DNA from: Armatimonadota bacterium
GTDB lineage: Bacteria; Armatimonadota; Fimbriimonadia; Fimbriimonadales; Fimbriimonadaceae
Assembly: GCA_016223145.1 (NCBI GenBank)
Contig: JACRPN010000008.1
Location: forward strand, 298,103-362,102
DNA: 64,000 bases
Reading direction: 5' to 3'
Shown: one piece after another, positions 26,309 to 35,982 of the stretch
Position numbering within the stretch: the stretch's first letter is position 1
Layout: each line of letters begins with the position of its first letter
The notes under the pieces: generated by a model
What the model was told of the DNA's origin: nothing
Seen by the model: the letters and a program-made list of their open reading frames with translations, nothing else
The model's database searches: none
Program-made: the position numbers and the translations under genes

Positions 26309-27184
26309 CAAGACCAGCGCCACCGAGTATTCAGCCTTGCGCTGGTCGTCACCTACGTGTCCTGGGGCTACAATTTCGTCGCCCTAAAGCTCATGTGGAG
26401 CTACATCTCCGCGCCGGCCCTGGCTCTGACCCGTTGGGGCGCGATGATTGCGGGGCTCTATGCCTTTTGTCTCATCAGTCGGGTGCCCCGCGGCATTCCG
26501 CGCAGCGACCTACTTCTGGTGCTCTTTCAGGGCTTTCTTTCGCTCGGGATCTATATGGTGCTCTTCCTGGAGGGCACGACACGGACGGGCCCTGGTGAGG
26601 CTTCCATCGTGCTGGCCACGGCGCCGCTCTTCACCGCGCTCTTCTCGGCGCTGGCCAAGCAGGAGGTGCTGAAGCGCGAGACGGTGTTCTGGTCGCTCTT
26701 CGCGTTTGCAGGGGTCTCGATGGTGGTCGCGGGTCACGGCGTACAGGGCGGGCTCGTCGGCGACTTGCTGATTCTCGGTTCGGCGGTTGTATGGGCGGTG
26801 GCAACGGTCATCAGCAAGCCACTCGTGGGGAAATACCCTCCCGCGACGGTTCTGACGGTCTCTATGTGGGGCGCGCTACCGATCATCCTCCCCTATGGCT
26901 ACTCCCAAGTGCTGGCCACGAATTGGGCGGCCCTGCCCCCGGTGGCAATCTGGCATTGGGTGTTCGTGGCCCTTGTCGCGGGAGTCTTCGGGTTTGTGTG
27001 TTTCTACGTCGGGGTGAAGCAGGTGGGCGCATCGGGGACGATGATTTATCAATACGCCGTTCCGCCATTGGCGAACCTTTTCGCGTGGATCGTGCTTGGA
27101 CAGAGCCTTACGGGGGTCCAGTGGCTCGGGTTCGTCATCGCGTTTGCAGGCGTGTTCTTGGCGCAGAGGTCGAGGCTGAGGTAG
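26306..27184 (+). CDS. EamA/DMT-family transporter
   Basis: About 292 residues with ten membrane helices in two EamA repeats. The first is LALVVTYVSWGYNFVALKL up to AGVSMVVAG, the second GDLLILGSAVVWAVATVISK up to FAGVFLAQRS. This is the drug/metabolite transporter superfamily of the inner membrane; members export amino acids, nucleotides or drugs, and the substrate cannot be predicted here. The start is placed at GTG 26306 because a -10-like CATACT lies just upstream. An in-frame ATG at 26234 would add 24 residues of poor quality. Confidence 0.86.
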   Translation: MQDQRHRVFSLALVVTYVSWGYNFVALKLMWSYISAPALALTRWGAMIAGLYAFCLISRVPRGIPRSDLLLVLFQGFLSLGIYMVLFLEGTTRTGPGEASIVLATAPLFTALFSALAKQEVLKRETVFWSLFAFAGVSMVVAGHGVQGGLVGDLLILGSAVVWAVATVISKPLVGKYPPATVLTVSMWGALPIILPYGYSQVLATNWAALPPVAIWHWVFVALVAGVFGFVCFYVGVKQVGASGTMIYQYAVPPLANLFAWIVLGQSLTGVQWLGFVIAFAGVFLAQRSRLR

Positions 27185-27282
27185 GGGGCGGACGTTCCGG
27201 ACCTTCAAATTGCGAAGAGCGACGGGCAAAGGGCGACGCCTTCCGGTCTCCAGACCACGAACCGCGGACCACGAACCCCGCC

Positions 27283-28980
27283 TCAGTAGCCTGCCGCGCC
27301 GGTTCCGGAGAGCCTCCTGTCAAGGCCCGCGATCCGGTGGCCCGTAGCCGGATCGACGAAGATCGCCTGGCAGGAGCCGATGGTTTCGGGCGTGGCTTTG
27401 AGGCGGTGGCCAAGCGCCTCCAAGGCGATCTTTGTGTCTGGGCTCAGGCCCCGAGCCTCCCAGCGCACTTCGTCGGGCAGCCACTGATGATGAAGCCTCG
27501 GGGCGTCGACGGCCTGCTGGATCGTCATACCGAATTCGGCGACGTTTAGGAACGTTTGGAGCACCGTGTTGATGATCGTCGGCCCGCCCGGCGATCCAAA
27601 AACCACGACCAATTGGCCGTGGCGCAGCGCGATTGTCGGCGTCATCGAGGAGAGAGGCCGCTTCCCGGGAGCGATGCTGTTGGCCTCGCCCTGGATCAGG
27701 CCGTAGTTGTTCGGGACTCCGGGCTTCGAAGCGAAGTCGTCCATCTCATCGTTGAGCAGGAAACCCGCGCCGCGCACCACGACGTGGCTGCCGTAACTGT
27801 CGTTGATGGTGTAGGTGTTTGAGACGGCGGCGCCCTCTGCGTCCACGACGGAGAAATGCGTGGTGTGCTCGCCTTCGTGAATCTGCCCGAGCCCAGGCAT
27901 GATGTCCTTGGCTGCGGTCGCAAAGATCGGGCTGATCGTGGCGCGCAGTTTGGCCCCATAAACTTTGTCGGTGAGCTGGCCAACCGGGATTTTGGTGAAG
28001 TCGGGGTCGCCCATATAGGCCGCCCGATCGGCGAACGCCCGCTTCATGGACTCCAGCATCCAGTGGTAGGTCACCGACGAGCCTGCTCCGTAGCTGCTGA
28101 GGTCCTTGCCCGAGAGGATGTTGAGCATCTCAATCAGGGCGGTCCCACCCGAGCTTGGAGGCGGGGCGGTGATGAGGTCGTAGCCCTTGTAGCTGCTCTG
28201 CAACGGTTCACGAAAGACGGGCTGGTATTGGGCGAGGTCTTGCTCGGTGATGAGGCCGCCGCCGTCTTTGCATTCCTCTGCGATCAGCCGCGCGGTCTCT
28301 CCCTTGTAGAAGCCGTCCCGCCCATTCTTGGCGATGCGTTCGAGGGTCTTGGCGAGGTCGGGCTGCTTCAGCGTGTCGCCCCACTCGTAGAACTTGCCTT
28401 CACGGCAAAACACCTCCCAACTCGCCGGGAACCGCTTGAAGGTGGCTGAGCGCGACTTTAGGCCTCGGGCCAGTTCGAAGCTGACTTCAAACCCCTCGCG
28501 CGCCAGCTTGATCGCCGGCTCGACCAGATCGGCCCACGCGAGCTTTCCGTACTTGGCGTGCGCTTCGAAGAGTCCGGCGACGGTCCCGGGCACGCCGGCG
28601 GCTTTTTGGCCGACCGTGGATAGCGCCTTGACGACGTTGCCCTCTTTATCGAGATACATGTCCTTGGTCGCGGCGGCGGGCGCCGTCTCGCGGTAATCCA
28701 CGAATACCGATTCGCCCGACTTGAGGCGGATGAGCATGAACCCGCCGCCCCCGATGTTGCCCGCAGCCGGAAGGGTGACGGCCAGGGCGAACGCCGTTGC
28801 GACGGCGGAGTCCACTGCGTTGCCTCCCTTGTGCAAGACCTCGGCGCCAACCCTCGAAGCGATGGCGCTGTCGGAGACCACCATCGCGCGCTTGGCGCGC
28901 AGGGTTTCGGTGACCTGCGATGGGGCGGGAGCCGCGACGAGCGACAGGAGCAGACCAAGCAATACGGGCAAGGACCTCAT
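27283..28980 (-). CDS. ggt: Gamma-glutamyltransferase
   Basis: A 565-residue precursor with a signal peptide (MRSLPVLLGLLLSLVAAP). Family motifs are plentiful: GGNAVDSAVATAFALAV, GGGGFMLIRL, DYRETAPAAA, the PPPSSGGTALIEMLNIL glycine segment, and EHTTHFSVVD, where T373 should be the self-cleaving catalytic threonine. FLLNDEMDDF and GKRPLSSMTPTI complete the small subunit. It breaks the gamma-glutamyl bond of glutathione outside the cytoplasm. AAGG precedes the ATG at 28980. The M3 peptidase gene lies upstream, 49 bases away in the same direction, so both may help use peptides. Confidence 0.95.
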   Translation of the reverse strand: MRSLPVLLGLLLSLVAAPAPSQVTETLRAKRAMVVSDSAIASRVGAEVLHKGGNAVDSAVATAFALAVTLPAAGNIGGGGFMLIRLKSGESVFVDYRETAPAAATKDMYLDKEGNVVKALSTVGQKAAGVPGTVAGLFEAHAKYGKLAWADLVEPAIKLAREGFEVSFELARGLKSRSATFKRFPASWEVFCREGKFYEWGDTLKQPDLAKTLERIAKNGRDGFYKGETARLIAEECKDGGGLITEQDLAQYQPVFREPLQSSYKGYDLITAPPPSSGGTALIEMLNILSGKDLSSYGAGSSVTYHWMLESMKRAFADRAAYMGDPDFTKIPVGQLTDKVYGAKLRATISPIFATAAKDIMPGLGQIHEGEHTTHFSVVDAEGAAVSNTYTINDSYGSHVVVRGAGFLLNDEMDDFASKPGVPNNYGLIQGEANSIAPGKRPLSSMTPTIALRHGQLVVVFGSPGGPTIINTVLQTFLNVAEFGMTIQQAVDAPRLHHQWLPDEVRWEARGLSPDTKIALEALGHRLKATPETIGSCQAIFVDPATGHRIAGLDRRLSGTGAAGY

Positions 28981-29029
28981 GCGGATAGGACCTTGCGCGC
29001 GCTCGTTTGGGTTCGGTGATTTGGGGCGT

Positions 29030-31045
29030 CTAGCCGCCAAGACCCAAGTGCTTTAGGAACGCGTCCATCTTGGGCTCGCGGCCCAAATAGTCCTTCAGCA
29101 TGTCCATTTCTTCCATGGAGCCCCCTCGACCCAGAATCTTGTTTCGGTAGTACTTGCCCGCTTCAGGATTCAGCAGACCCAGCTCCTCGAATCGCTGGAA
29201 CATGTCCTGGGCATACACCAGCGACCAAAGGTATCCATAATAGGCACCCTGATAGCCGACCATATGCGTGAACGAAGCGTGGTACATGGACTCGTTGATC
29301 GGCGCATAGGGCATGAGCCTTCCAAAGACCTCTTTGTACTTGGCGACCGTGTCTACCTTGCCGTCGGGCACCGTATGGAAGGCTTGGTCCATCTCGCCCA
29401 GGAAGAGCTGGAACGAGGTCTCGATCCCAGAGCCCAGGGTGCGCGCCCGAACCATTCCGTCCAGAAGGGCTTTGGGGAACTTCTCCCCTGTCTGATAGTG
29501 CGCGGCAAACGTGTCGAGCACCGCCGGGTCCCATACCCAGTTCTCCAGCATCTGTGAGGGTGCTTCGACGAAGTCCCTGGCCACCGAAGTGCCCGAGAAT
29601 CGCGCGTAGCGGCACTGCGAGAGGATGTGGTGTAGGCCGTGGCCGAACTCGTGGAAGAAGGTCTCGGCTTCATCGTGGGGCAGAAGGGAAGGCTTCTCCG
29701 CAGTGGGCTTGGTAAAGTTGCATACGAGCGCCGCCAAGGGCACCTGCTCCTTGCCATTCAGATAGTAGCGGGGCCGCAAGCCCCAACACGCCGCGTGCGA
29801 GTATTTGGCGGGCCGTGGATAGAGGTCCGTATACATCCGGCCCAGGAGCTTGCCGTCCTCCATGCTCACGACCTCGTAGAGTTTCACGTCTTCATGCCAG
29901 AGCGGCAGCTTGAGTTCGGCTGCTTTGGACGTGATGTCGCGGTACTCGATGTTATAGAGCTTCGAGGTGATGGAGAAGAGCCCGGCGACCACCTTTTCCA
30001 TCGGAAGGTACTCGGCGACCTTGTCCTGATCGACGGCGTACTTGTCCCGGAGCAGGGCATTCTTGTAGAAAGCGTAGTCCCAGACGTCGAGCTTGGCGTT
30101 CGGGTCGCCTGTCGCCTTGCGCTTGACCTCGTTGAATTCCACCATGTCGGCATCTCGCTTCTGGCGGACCAGCGGTTCGAGCTGCTCATAGAACTTGGCG
30201 ATGGTGTCCGAGTTGCGCGCCATGCGGATCTCGACCTCGTAGTCGACTGGGGACTTGTAGTTGAGCATCTTGGCTTGTTGTGCCCTCAAGGGGATTAGCC
30301 GCTCGAGCACTTGGACGTTTTTGAGGCCGCCTCGGCGCTTGTGCGCGAGCCAGCACTTCTGCCTCGTGAGCGCCACTTCGCAGTTGTCCATGATGGCGGA
30401 GTAAGTGGGCGTGTCCATGCCGACCAGGTAAAGGCCGTTCGTCATCGGGATCCGCTTGAGGACTTCTGCGGGAACGCCTTTGAGCTCATCTGGCGCCAGC
30501 GCCACCTTGGTCTCGTCTTCGGCGATGTTGCGCTGAAAGTCGATGCCCAGCTTGTTGAGCTGCTCTTCGATACCCTGGAGCTGCTTTCGCTTGGCGGCGT
30601 CTAGGCCCATGCCCGAACGCCGGAAATCGCGCAGCCAGTGGTCGCACAATCGCTGCTCTTCAGGAGAAAGTTTGGCTTTTGTGGCCGCAGCGGCTTTCAG
30701 CGCCTTGTAAAGGTCCTCACGCTTGCCGAGCGCGATGGCCCAATTGGTGACGGCCTCATCTGCCGCCCGCGCCGAATCTCGCTCCTCGGCGTTGGTGGAC
30801 ACGTATTGCATGAAGACGGTGAGCGACGTGTCCACGTCGAGCTGAGCCGAGATCTTGTCCAGTGACGCGAAGGTGTTCCAGAAATTGCGGTCTTTGGGCT
30901 TGATCTTCAGGATGGCCGCGATTCCCGCGTCCGCCTTCTTGAGGGCCGCCGTTACGTTGGCAGGCACTTCTTGTCCAAGTCCAGTTGCTGCGAGGAGAAT
31001 GAGCGCGCCGATGGAGGTCGCGCGCAGATGAGTCCACTTCTGCAT
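29030..31045 (-). CDS. Exported M3-family oligopeptidase
   Basis: A 671-residue protein with an N-terminal hydrophobic signal (TSIGALILLAATGLG). The zinc site HEFGHGLHHILS puts HExxH at 465-469, as in thimet oligopeptidase and oligopeptidase A. Other family marks are GRMYTDLYPRPAKYSHAAC and LLPHDEAETFFHEFGHG. It would cut short peptides outside the cytoplasm, which is less usual since most M3 enzymes are cytosolic. GGAG precedes the ATG at 31045; the longer frame upstream is unlikely. It is followed by ggt. Confidence 0.92.
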   Translation of the reverse strand: MQKWTHLRATSIGALILLAATGLGQEVPANVTAALKKADAGIAAILKIKPKDRNFWNTFASLDKISAQLDVDTSLTVFMQYVSTNAEERDSARAADEAVTNWAIALGKREDLYKALKAAAATKAKLSPEEQRLCDHWLRDFRRSGMGLDAAKRKQLQGIEEQLNKLGIDFQRNIAEDETKVALAPDELKGVPAEVLKRIPMTNGLYLVGMDTPTYSAIMDNCEVALTRQKCWLAHKRRGGLKNVQVLERLIPLRAQQAKMLNYKSPVDYEVEIRMARNSDTIAKFYEQLEPLVRQKRDADMVEFNEVKRKATGDPNAKLDVWDYAFYKNALLRDKYAVDQDKVAEYLPMEKVVAGLFSITSKLYNIEYRDITSKAAELKLPLWHEDVKLYEVVSMEDGKLLGRMYTDLYPRPAKYSHAACWGLRPRYYLNGKEQVPLAALVCNFTKPTAEKPSLLPHDEAETFFHEFGHGLHHILSQCRYARFSGTSVARDFVEAPSQMLENWVWDPAVLDTFAAHYQTGEKFPKALLDGMVRARTLGSGIETSFQLFLGEMDQAFHTVPDGKVDTVAKYKEVFGRLMPYAPINESMYHASFTHMVGYQGAYYGYLWSLVYAQDMFQRFEELGLLNPEAGKYYRNKILGRGGSMEEMDMLKDYLGREPKMDAFLKHLGLGG

Positions 31046-31152
31046 GAGTCTTAACTCCGGGGCTTCGTCGCCCGTTCTTGCCAGAGTACCGGACCAGGCC
31101 GGCGCATCGTTCCCGAGGGGCGGTCCGTCCTTTGGCAGAGGCAAGCGCCAAC

Positions 31153-31566
31153 ATGCATTGGAACCCTGCAATTCTCGCAAACCTGGCGGCCTGCGCGTTC
31201 TTTGCGACGACGTTTATCCAGTCCAGCTACGACAAGCTGACGGACCGCAAGGGCAACCTCGAGTGGATGGTGCCGCACTTCGAGAAAAGCCCGTTCAAGG
31301 GTACGGTGCCGATGTTTCTCACGGCGTTAACGGCTCTTGAGTTTGTCAGCGGATGGGGATGTCTGATTGCGATCGTGTCGACCCTGTTTTCGGGACCGGC
31401 TTGGGTCGCCGCGGCAGCCATGGGTTGCGTTTCGCTGACGTTGGTCTGCCTGATGACGGGTCAGCGGTGGGCCAAGGACTACGCGGCAGCGGCATCGCTT
31501 ACGGGCTATATGGCGTGTGCTCTGATCGGATTGGCCACAGTCCCGATGTTCCCGTTTGGGGAGTAA
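31153..31566 (+). CDS. DoxX-like small membrane protein
   Basis: A 137-residue protein with four membrane helices. The pattern FFATTFIQSSYDKLTDRKGNLEWMVPHFEKSP and TALTALEFVSGWGCLIAIV is DoxX-like, with the usual 'G..K..d......f.......l' layout of the first loop. The family has roles linked to respiratory quinone or redox metabolism, but the function here is unknown. AGAGG lies rather far upstream (13 bases). It is transcribed away from the M3 peptidase gene. Confidence 0.72.
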   Translation: MHWNPAILANLAACAFFATTFIQSSYDKLTDRKGNLEWMVPHFEKSPFKGTVPMFLTALTALEFVSGWGCLIAIVSTLFSGPAWVAAAAMGCVSLTLVCLMTGQRWAKDYAAAASLTGYMACALIGLATVPMFPFGE

Positions 31567-31758
31567 GGGCGTCAGGAGATGACACCGATACTCCGCACGC
31601 CCCGTTGGGGCTGGGGAAGCGGGTGAAGATGCCCCGGTTCCAGGGCGGTGCCCTTCGCTATCTCCTTGCGGCCCGTTGGGCCAAAGCTCGCGTAGCTACA
31701 TGCGATGCATCCGGCGTCCACAAGCTCCCAGACGCCGGTTGCGCTTCGAACCCCGCCT
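31567..31758. other. Convergent spacer
   Basis: 192 bases between convergent genes. No gene, and no clear terminator hairpin was found. CCCGTTGGG pieces occur at 31603-31612 and 31671-31680. Confidence 0.4.
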
Positions 31759-32994
31759 TCATCCTTCCAACGCTCTCTTAGCCACGTCCCACATTCCGTA
31801 TTCGTCAAGTTGGCTGTCGCAAAACATGACGATGCCGGGCACGCCCGTTTTTCGGATTCGCTCGACGACTCGGCTCAGTTTGGCGTCGGGGTAGGGTCCA
31901 TTGGGTTCTTCTTTGAAGAGGAAATTGATGGCAATGCCGATGTAAAGGGCCTCGAAGTCCTTCGCCCACTCTTGTTGGTTCCCGATCGACTCCTCAAGCA
32001 GGTGCAGGTACTGCTCGAAGTTCCCCGGATAGTGGTCGCGGTAGTCCATCGGGATCGCAATATCCACATATCGATCAAATGTCCGCCAATCCTGGCCGAT
32101 AAAGCGCCCACTATGGATTGGGTTCTTGAACACTGCCGCCGAGATCTTCATGCTGGGGTTCGCGGTTTGTACAGCTTCACGGCACTGCCTGGTGAACTCG
32201 GTGATCCAGTGGATTCGGTAAAGATAGAAGAAGTAATCCAGGTCGTATCGGCCCCCCTGGAAGAAGCTGCCGCTCAGTAGAAACTCGGCCTTGAACTTTC
32301 TGGGTAGTGTGTTCCAGTTAACCGGTAGGACCCTTGGACTTTGCTCCCAGTGGGCTTCGAGGTAGCCACGATCGTAGGATTCATGGAAAAACCGCTCATC
32401 AGGGTACTTCTCACTAACGAAACCTGCCCATTGCGGAAGGTGCTTCAGGCAGTAATCGCAAAAGCAGTAGCGATCGGGGGCAGCATCTCCGGGGTAACGC
32501 ACGTAGTCGTGGTGGATGCTGACAAAGTTGTAGCGCTCGGCGAACTCCTTGTAGACGGGCACCAGCCACTGGTCCGTGTAGCCGGGCCGCTGTGCCGGGC
32601 ACATCCAAAGTGGCCCCCAGGGCTTGCCACGCAGCATCTCCTCGGCGCAAGTTTTGCCGTCCGGGTCCAGCGCTGCCCAATCCGGATGAGCACGGTACGC
32701 GGCGCCGTTCTTGCCTTCAAAGAAGTCGATCATCCAGGCGTGGGCCTGCATCCCGCGCTTCTCGCACTCCTCTTGGAGGACCGCCGGCAAATCGAAATCT
32801 CCATAGCCTGGCGCAACACATTCGGGGAATCCAGGGCTGGGCCAATAGAGCAGGCCGTCGCCACCCTTGAGGTGCATGAACACCGCGTTGAATCCGTGAT
32901 CTTTCAGTTTGTCCAGGTACTTGGCCACGCTCTCGCGGGTCTTTCCGCATTGCGCGGGACCGCCCCAAACACCCCGAACTTCGAAACCGCTCAT
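31759..32994 (-). CDS. Glycosidase-like TIM-barrel protein (GHL10-like)
   Basis: A 411-residue protein without a signal peptide. The N-terminal FEVRGVWGGPAQCGKTRESV and KYLDKLKDHGFNAVFMHLK match the first strand-helix of the family-10-like glycosidase superfamily (DUF187/FenI-like). HAWMIDFFEG, LWMCPAQRPGYTD, VSIHHDYVRYPGD and AIPMDYRDHYPG look like successive barrel strands, with possible catalytic acids at HHDYVRYPGD and PMDYRD. A Cys-rich spot, CFCDYCLKH, may bind metal. Cytosolic location would suit an enzyme acting on short oligosaccharides. The substrate is unknown. Confidence 0.68.
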   Translation of the reverse strand: MSGFEVRGVWGGPAQCGKTRESVAKYLDKLKDHGFNAVFMHLKGGDGLLYWPSPGFPECVAPGYGDFDLPAVLQEECEKRGMQAHAWMIDFFEGKNGAAYRAHPDWAALDPDGKTCAEEMLRGKPWGPLWMCPAQRPGYTDQWLVPVYKEFAERYNFVSIHHDYVRYPGDAAPDRYCFCDYCLKHLPQWAGFVSEKYPDERFFHESYDRGYLEAHWEQSPRVLPVNWNTLPRKFKAEFLLSGSFFQGGRYDLDYFFYLYRIHWITEFTRQCREAVQTANPSMKISAAVFKNPIHSGRFIGQDWRTFDRYVDIAIPMDYRDHYPGNFEQYLHLLEESIGNQQEWAKDFEALYIGIAINFLFKEEPNGPYPDAKLSRVVERIRKTGVPGIVMFCDSQLDEYGMWDVAKRALEG

Positions 32995-32999
32995 GGTTC

Positions 33000-33126
33000 T
33001 ATCTTGCCTCCGAGGTGAGGTGTTGTGCCCGCCGGCTGTCGCGCTTCGCGCTCCTGCCCCTCACCCGATTCGCTTCGCTCACCAGCCTCTCCCCCCTCGA
33101 GCAAGGTGGATGCCTGCGCTTCGTCC
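33000..33126. repeat. Intergenic palindromic repeat copy
   Basis: A copy of the CCCCTCACCC-GATTCGCTTCGCTCACC-AGCCTCTCCCC family sits at 33057-33110, between two minus-strand genes. Its right arm is degenerate. No gene. Confidence 0.75.
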
Positions 33127-33837
33127 CTATCCCTTCTTCCTCGTCGGCGAAAGCAGGTCTTTCACCCCCCACGCCTCGGCGACGGCTATTAGGCCACCGC
33201 CGTCGTATTTGGCCAGTTCGCCTCGGACGAACGGGAACATGTCGTTTTGCCCGAAGAGCGCTTCCGAAAGCTCTCCGAAGTACTCCATCTGGTTGGTCGT
33301 AGCGTAGCCGTCGCGCTCCCTGCCATCCCAAAAGGCCACACGCTTGTAGAGCCCGGCCTTCATCGCAGCCTCGTAGGCCGACTTGATCCCCGCGTTTTCA
33401 AAGCCGCTCGCAAGGAAGCGGTCGTGATACGCGTGTGCCAGCTCGTGGAACACCATCCAGGGCTGATCGATGGTCCAGAGAAGAAACGTCTCGGCGCACC
33501 CCACTTCGATCCCTTTGGCCATTTCTGGGTTCATCGCGTGCTCCACCAGATATTCCTTGCCCGGGTGATAAGCCATGCATTGCGTGATCGGCGCCTTACG
33601 ATGAACCCAGATCGGGACCTGCCTCAGCTGGCCAAGGGCAGGATGCGGGACGACCCGCGTGATCTGATAGAGCTGTTTGTCCAGCTCTTCGCGCACGGGA
33701 TTCCATTCTAGAAGGCTGTTGAAGAGCGAGCGCTCGACGTGCGCCTTCCATCCCCGGATCTCGATGTCCCGATAACCTGGGTTCTGGGCAGTCTGAAAGG
33801 ATGAGATCGCGGCGATGCCGAGCAGGAGCGAGGTCAT
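33127..33837 (-). CDS. Putative zinc metalloprotease (HELAH type)
   Basis: A 236-residue protein with a short hydrophobic N-terminus (MTSLLLGIAAISSF), probably a signal peptide. The HELAHAYHD helix gives HExxH at 131-135, and YFGELSEALFG further on could hold the third zinc ligand as in gluzincins. The layout YR.. I.IRGW.. V...L is shared with secreted metallopeptidases of Armatimonadota and planctomycetes. It is not closely similar to the HHELYH protein at 7840. The substrate is unknown. TAAGAT six bases before the ATG suggests a leaderless transcript. Confidence 0.72.
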   Translation of the reverse strand: MTSLLLGIAAISSFQTAQNPGYRDIEIRGWKAHVERSLFNSLLEWNPVREELDKQLYQITRVVPHPALGQLRQVPIWVHRKAPITQCMAYHPGKEYLVEHAMNPEMAKGIEVGCAETFLLWTIDQPWMVFHELAHAYHDRFLASGFENAGIKSAYEAAMKAGLYKRVAFWDGRERDGYATTNQMEYFGELSEALFGQNDMFPFVRGELAKYDGGGLIAVAEAWGVKDLLSPTRKKG

Positions 33838-33849
33838 GGCTCCATCTTA
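33835..33849 (-). promoter_or_regulatory. Putative leaderless -10 and start, metalloprotease gene
   Basis: On the minus strand TAAGAT (33849-33844), six bases, then the ATG at 33837. Confidence 0.45.
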
Positions 33850-33891
33850 TCCGTTCCAATGCCGTTCGTCCGCATCTATCGTTGAATCGTT

Positions 33892-33919
33892 TTGGTTCCT
33901 AAGAGAGTGTTGATACAAT
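33892..33919 (+). promoter_or_regulatory. Putative sigma-70 promoter
   Basis: TTGGTT at 33892-33897, sixteen bases, then TACAAT at 33914-33919. A GGAGGAAAAG ribosome site follows at 33932-33941. This is one of the few leadered promoters that can be proposed here. Confidence 0.5.
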
Positions 33920-33948
33920 GAGTCTCACTTGTGGAGGAAAAGCTCAAA

Positions 33949-35982
33949 ATGCTGAAGGCAAAGGCCATTGTTCCGATTCTCGTTGTTCTGTGTGCCCTTT
34001 TCCCGCTTCGCGGTCTGGGGGGCAGGGTTCAGGACTACCATCCGACGACTCCGGGGCTCACTGCCGCGGAGACGAGCATCGACCTGACGGTGCCTCAGGC
34101 GATGGAGCGCGCCACTAGTGCTTTGCGCGCGGCGGGGCTCGTGACCCACAAGCCCATGGAACACACCATTGGAGGCAACAACGAGTGGGTGATGGCGCTC
34201 ATCGATTGCACGCCGTCTGGAGGCAAGACGCGAGTCGTGGTGTCCGCCGCATCCAACCCTACCAGGCGCGGCGAGTCCTACCGCGTCTGCATGTTCCTCA
34301 TCGAGTACATGCGGACGGGAAAAACGCCGGCAAACGGTGGCTTGAGCGGAAGCGTGATCGGGGTCTGGGAATGGAAGTGGGAGAACTACATAGGCTCGGG
34401 GACCAGCATGGTCACCCTTCAGCAGGATGGCAAGGCGACCTGCCCCGACCCAGGCTGGGCTCCGGGCGAGTGGTGGGTCGAAACAGACGGGACCGTTCGA
34501 GTCTATTGGCCCACGTCCTATCCGAAAACGAACACCCATTACTCAATGGTCTTCACGCTGGCGCAAGATGGCCGAACGATGAGCACCAGCGCTGGAAACT
34601 ACTATTACAAGTCCGTCAAGGCGACTCGCATTGGCGGTGCGCCATCTGTGACGCCACAACCTGGAGTTAGCCTCGAGAAGCTCGCGCCGGGAGTCTGGGA
34701 ATGGAAGTGGCAGGGATATACCGGAGCGGGAACGAGCCAGGTCACACTGACACGGGACGGTAAGGTCACGTGCCCCGACCCTGGCTGGCAGCCCGGCGAG
34801 TGGTGGGTCCAGGATGGCAAGGTGATGGTGTATTGGCCGTCTTCTTCGCCAAGGACGAACCTCCACTACGTCGTTCAGTTCGCGATCACGGTTGATGGGA
34901 GGTCCATGACGACGACGAGCAGCAACTACTACTATCAGTCTGTTACAGCCGCTCGGGTCGGAGATGTGCCAAGCGGTGGCCCTCCGGCCGGCGGTGGAAG
35001 CACGGGAGGCTCGTCGGGCGGCGCCACGGGGGGAAATTCTGGTGGCGGAGCTGGCGGTGGCTTTAGGCTTCCCGAGCCAGGGCCAGGAGAAACAGCCACG
35101 GCGTTCGGGCCACCAAAATATGCTCCTGGCCCGTTGCCCTTGCCACCGGTTGGAGCACAGGGCGGAGGCGTGAAGACCGCGCTGCTCTACCGGCGCTCAT
35201 GGCCTTTGGCCAGCGTCCCTTCCCGCCAGTCGGATGTGAACTTGGTCGCGCTGAAGGCCATCCACGTCGAAGATCAGTACGTCCCGGACGGGTATCTGCT
35301 GGTTGAAGTTGAACTGAGCAAGCCAAGCGCCGATTACACGGTAGATCTTTATGTCGGCGGATACCTGATCGCGCCCAAGGACGGAGTGGATGGGGTCAAA
35401 AACGCCGGATTCCGGCCCGCCTACGAGTGGGTGGGTCTGGGATGGTTCAACAGCAGGCATCCGGACCAAATGGGGAAGATCCGTCAATACCGGTTCTCGA
35501 TCCCCCGCGTCCTGCCTGCGAAGATTCGAGCAGAGCTCTATTGGACTCCCTTGGGCAAGCCGCGCACGTTCGTCAGCCAGCAGGAGACGTCTTTCACCAT
35601 GCCTTGGGGCGACCAGGCATGCGTGATGGGCACGATTATTGGCGATAAGGATAAGGACGTGGTGACGCAAGTTGCCGCTCTGGTAACGGCTGGTACGACG
35701 GACTTGGTCATTTCGATCCCGGGAGAGGTCCGTCCAGAGAGCAACCCCTACATCAACGACTTTGTCGCAGGACTCCACTTCAAAGACGGCGAAACCGAGT
35801 ACCGCGATAAGACCATTCGGTACCTAAACAGAAAGGTCAAGTGGCGCGAACTGAGCATCAGCGTGGGTCCCCCATTTAAGGATCGGGACCATCGCAACAA
35901 CCGTTTTTGGCCGGGCCTCACCAATGGGGGCTACGTGGAAGGAGAGCCCATATGGATTGGGGGCTCAGGTAGAGCCGGATAG
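33949..35982 (+). CDS. Large secreted protein with two tandem GVWEWKW domains
   Basis: A 677-residue protein with a signal peptide (MLKAKAIVPILVVLCALFPL). Residues about 45-125 form an alpha/beta part. Two copies of an about 91-residue domain follow at 138-229 and 248-338. Each opens with GVWEWKW and shares TCPDPGW, PGEWWV, VYWP, HY and a closing NYYY.SV.A.R.G. A Gly/Ser/Thr-rich linker (about 342-371) joins them to a strand-rich C-terminal region (about 395-677), with SPE-like loops but no known domain. The Trp-rich units look like small beta domains that could bind a sugar or lipid; that is inference. ATG 33949 has a strong GGAGGAAAAG site. Confidence 0.72.
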   Translation: MLKAKAIVPILVVLCALFPLRGLGGRVQDYHPTTPGLTAAETSIDLTVPQAMERATSALRAAGLVTHKPMEHTIGGNNEWVMALIDCTPSGGKTRVVVSAASNPTRRGESYRVCMFLIEYMRTGKTPANGGLSGSVIGVWEWKWENYIGSGTSMVTLQQDGKATCPDPGWAPGEWWVETDGTVRVYWPTSYPKTNTHYSMVFTLAQDGRTMSTSAGNYYYKSVKATRIGGAPSVTPQPGVSLEKLAPGVWEWKWQGYTGAGTSQVTLTRDGKVTCPDPGWQPGEWWVQDGKVMVYWPSSSPRTNLHYVVQFAITVDGRSMTTTSSNYYYQSVTAARVGDVPSGGPPAGGGSTGGSSGGATGGNSGGGAGGGFRLPEPGPGETATAFGPPKYAPGPLPLPPVGAQGGGVKTALLYRRSWPLASVPSRQSDVNLVALKAIHVEDQYVPDGYLLVEVELSKPSADYTVDLYVGGYLIAPKDGVDGVKNAGFRPAYEWVGLGWFNSRHPDQMGKIRQYRFSIPRVLPAKIRAELYWTPLGKPRTFVSQQETSFTMPWGDQACVMGTIIGDKDKDVVTQVAALVTAGTTDLVISIPGEVRPESNPYINDFVAGLHFKDGETEYRDKTIRYLNRKVKWRELSISVGPPFKDRDHRNNRFWPGLTNGGYVEGEPIWIGGSGRAG

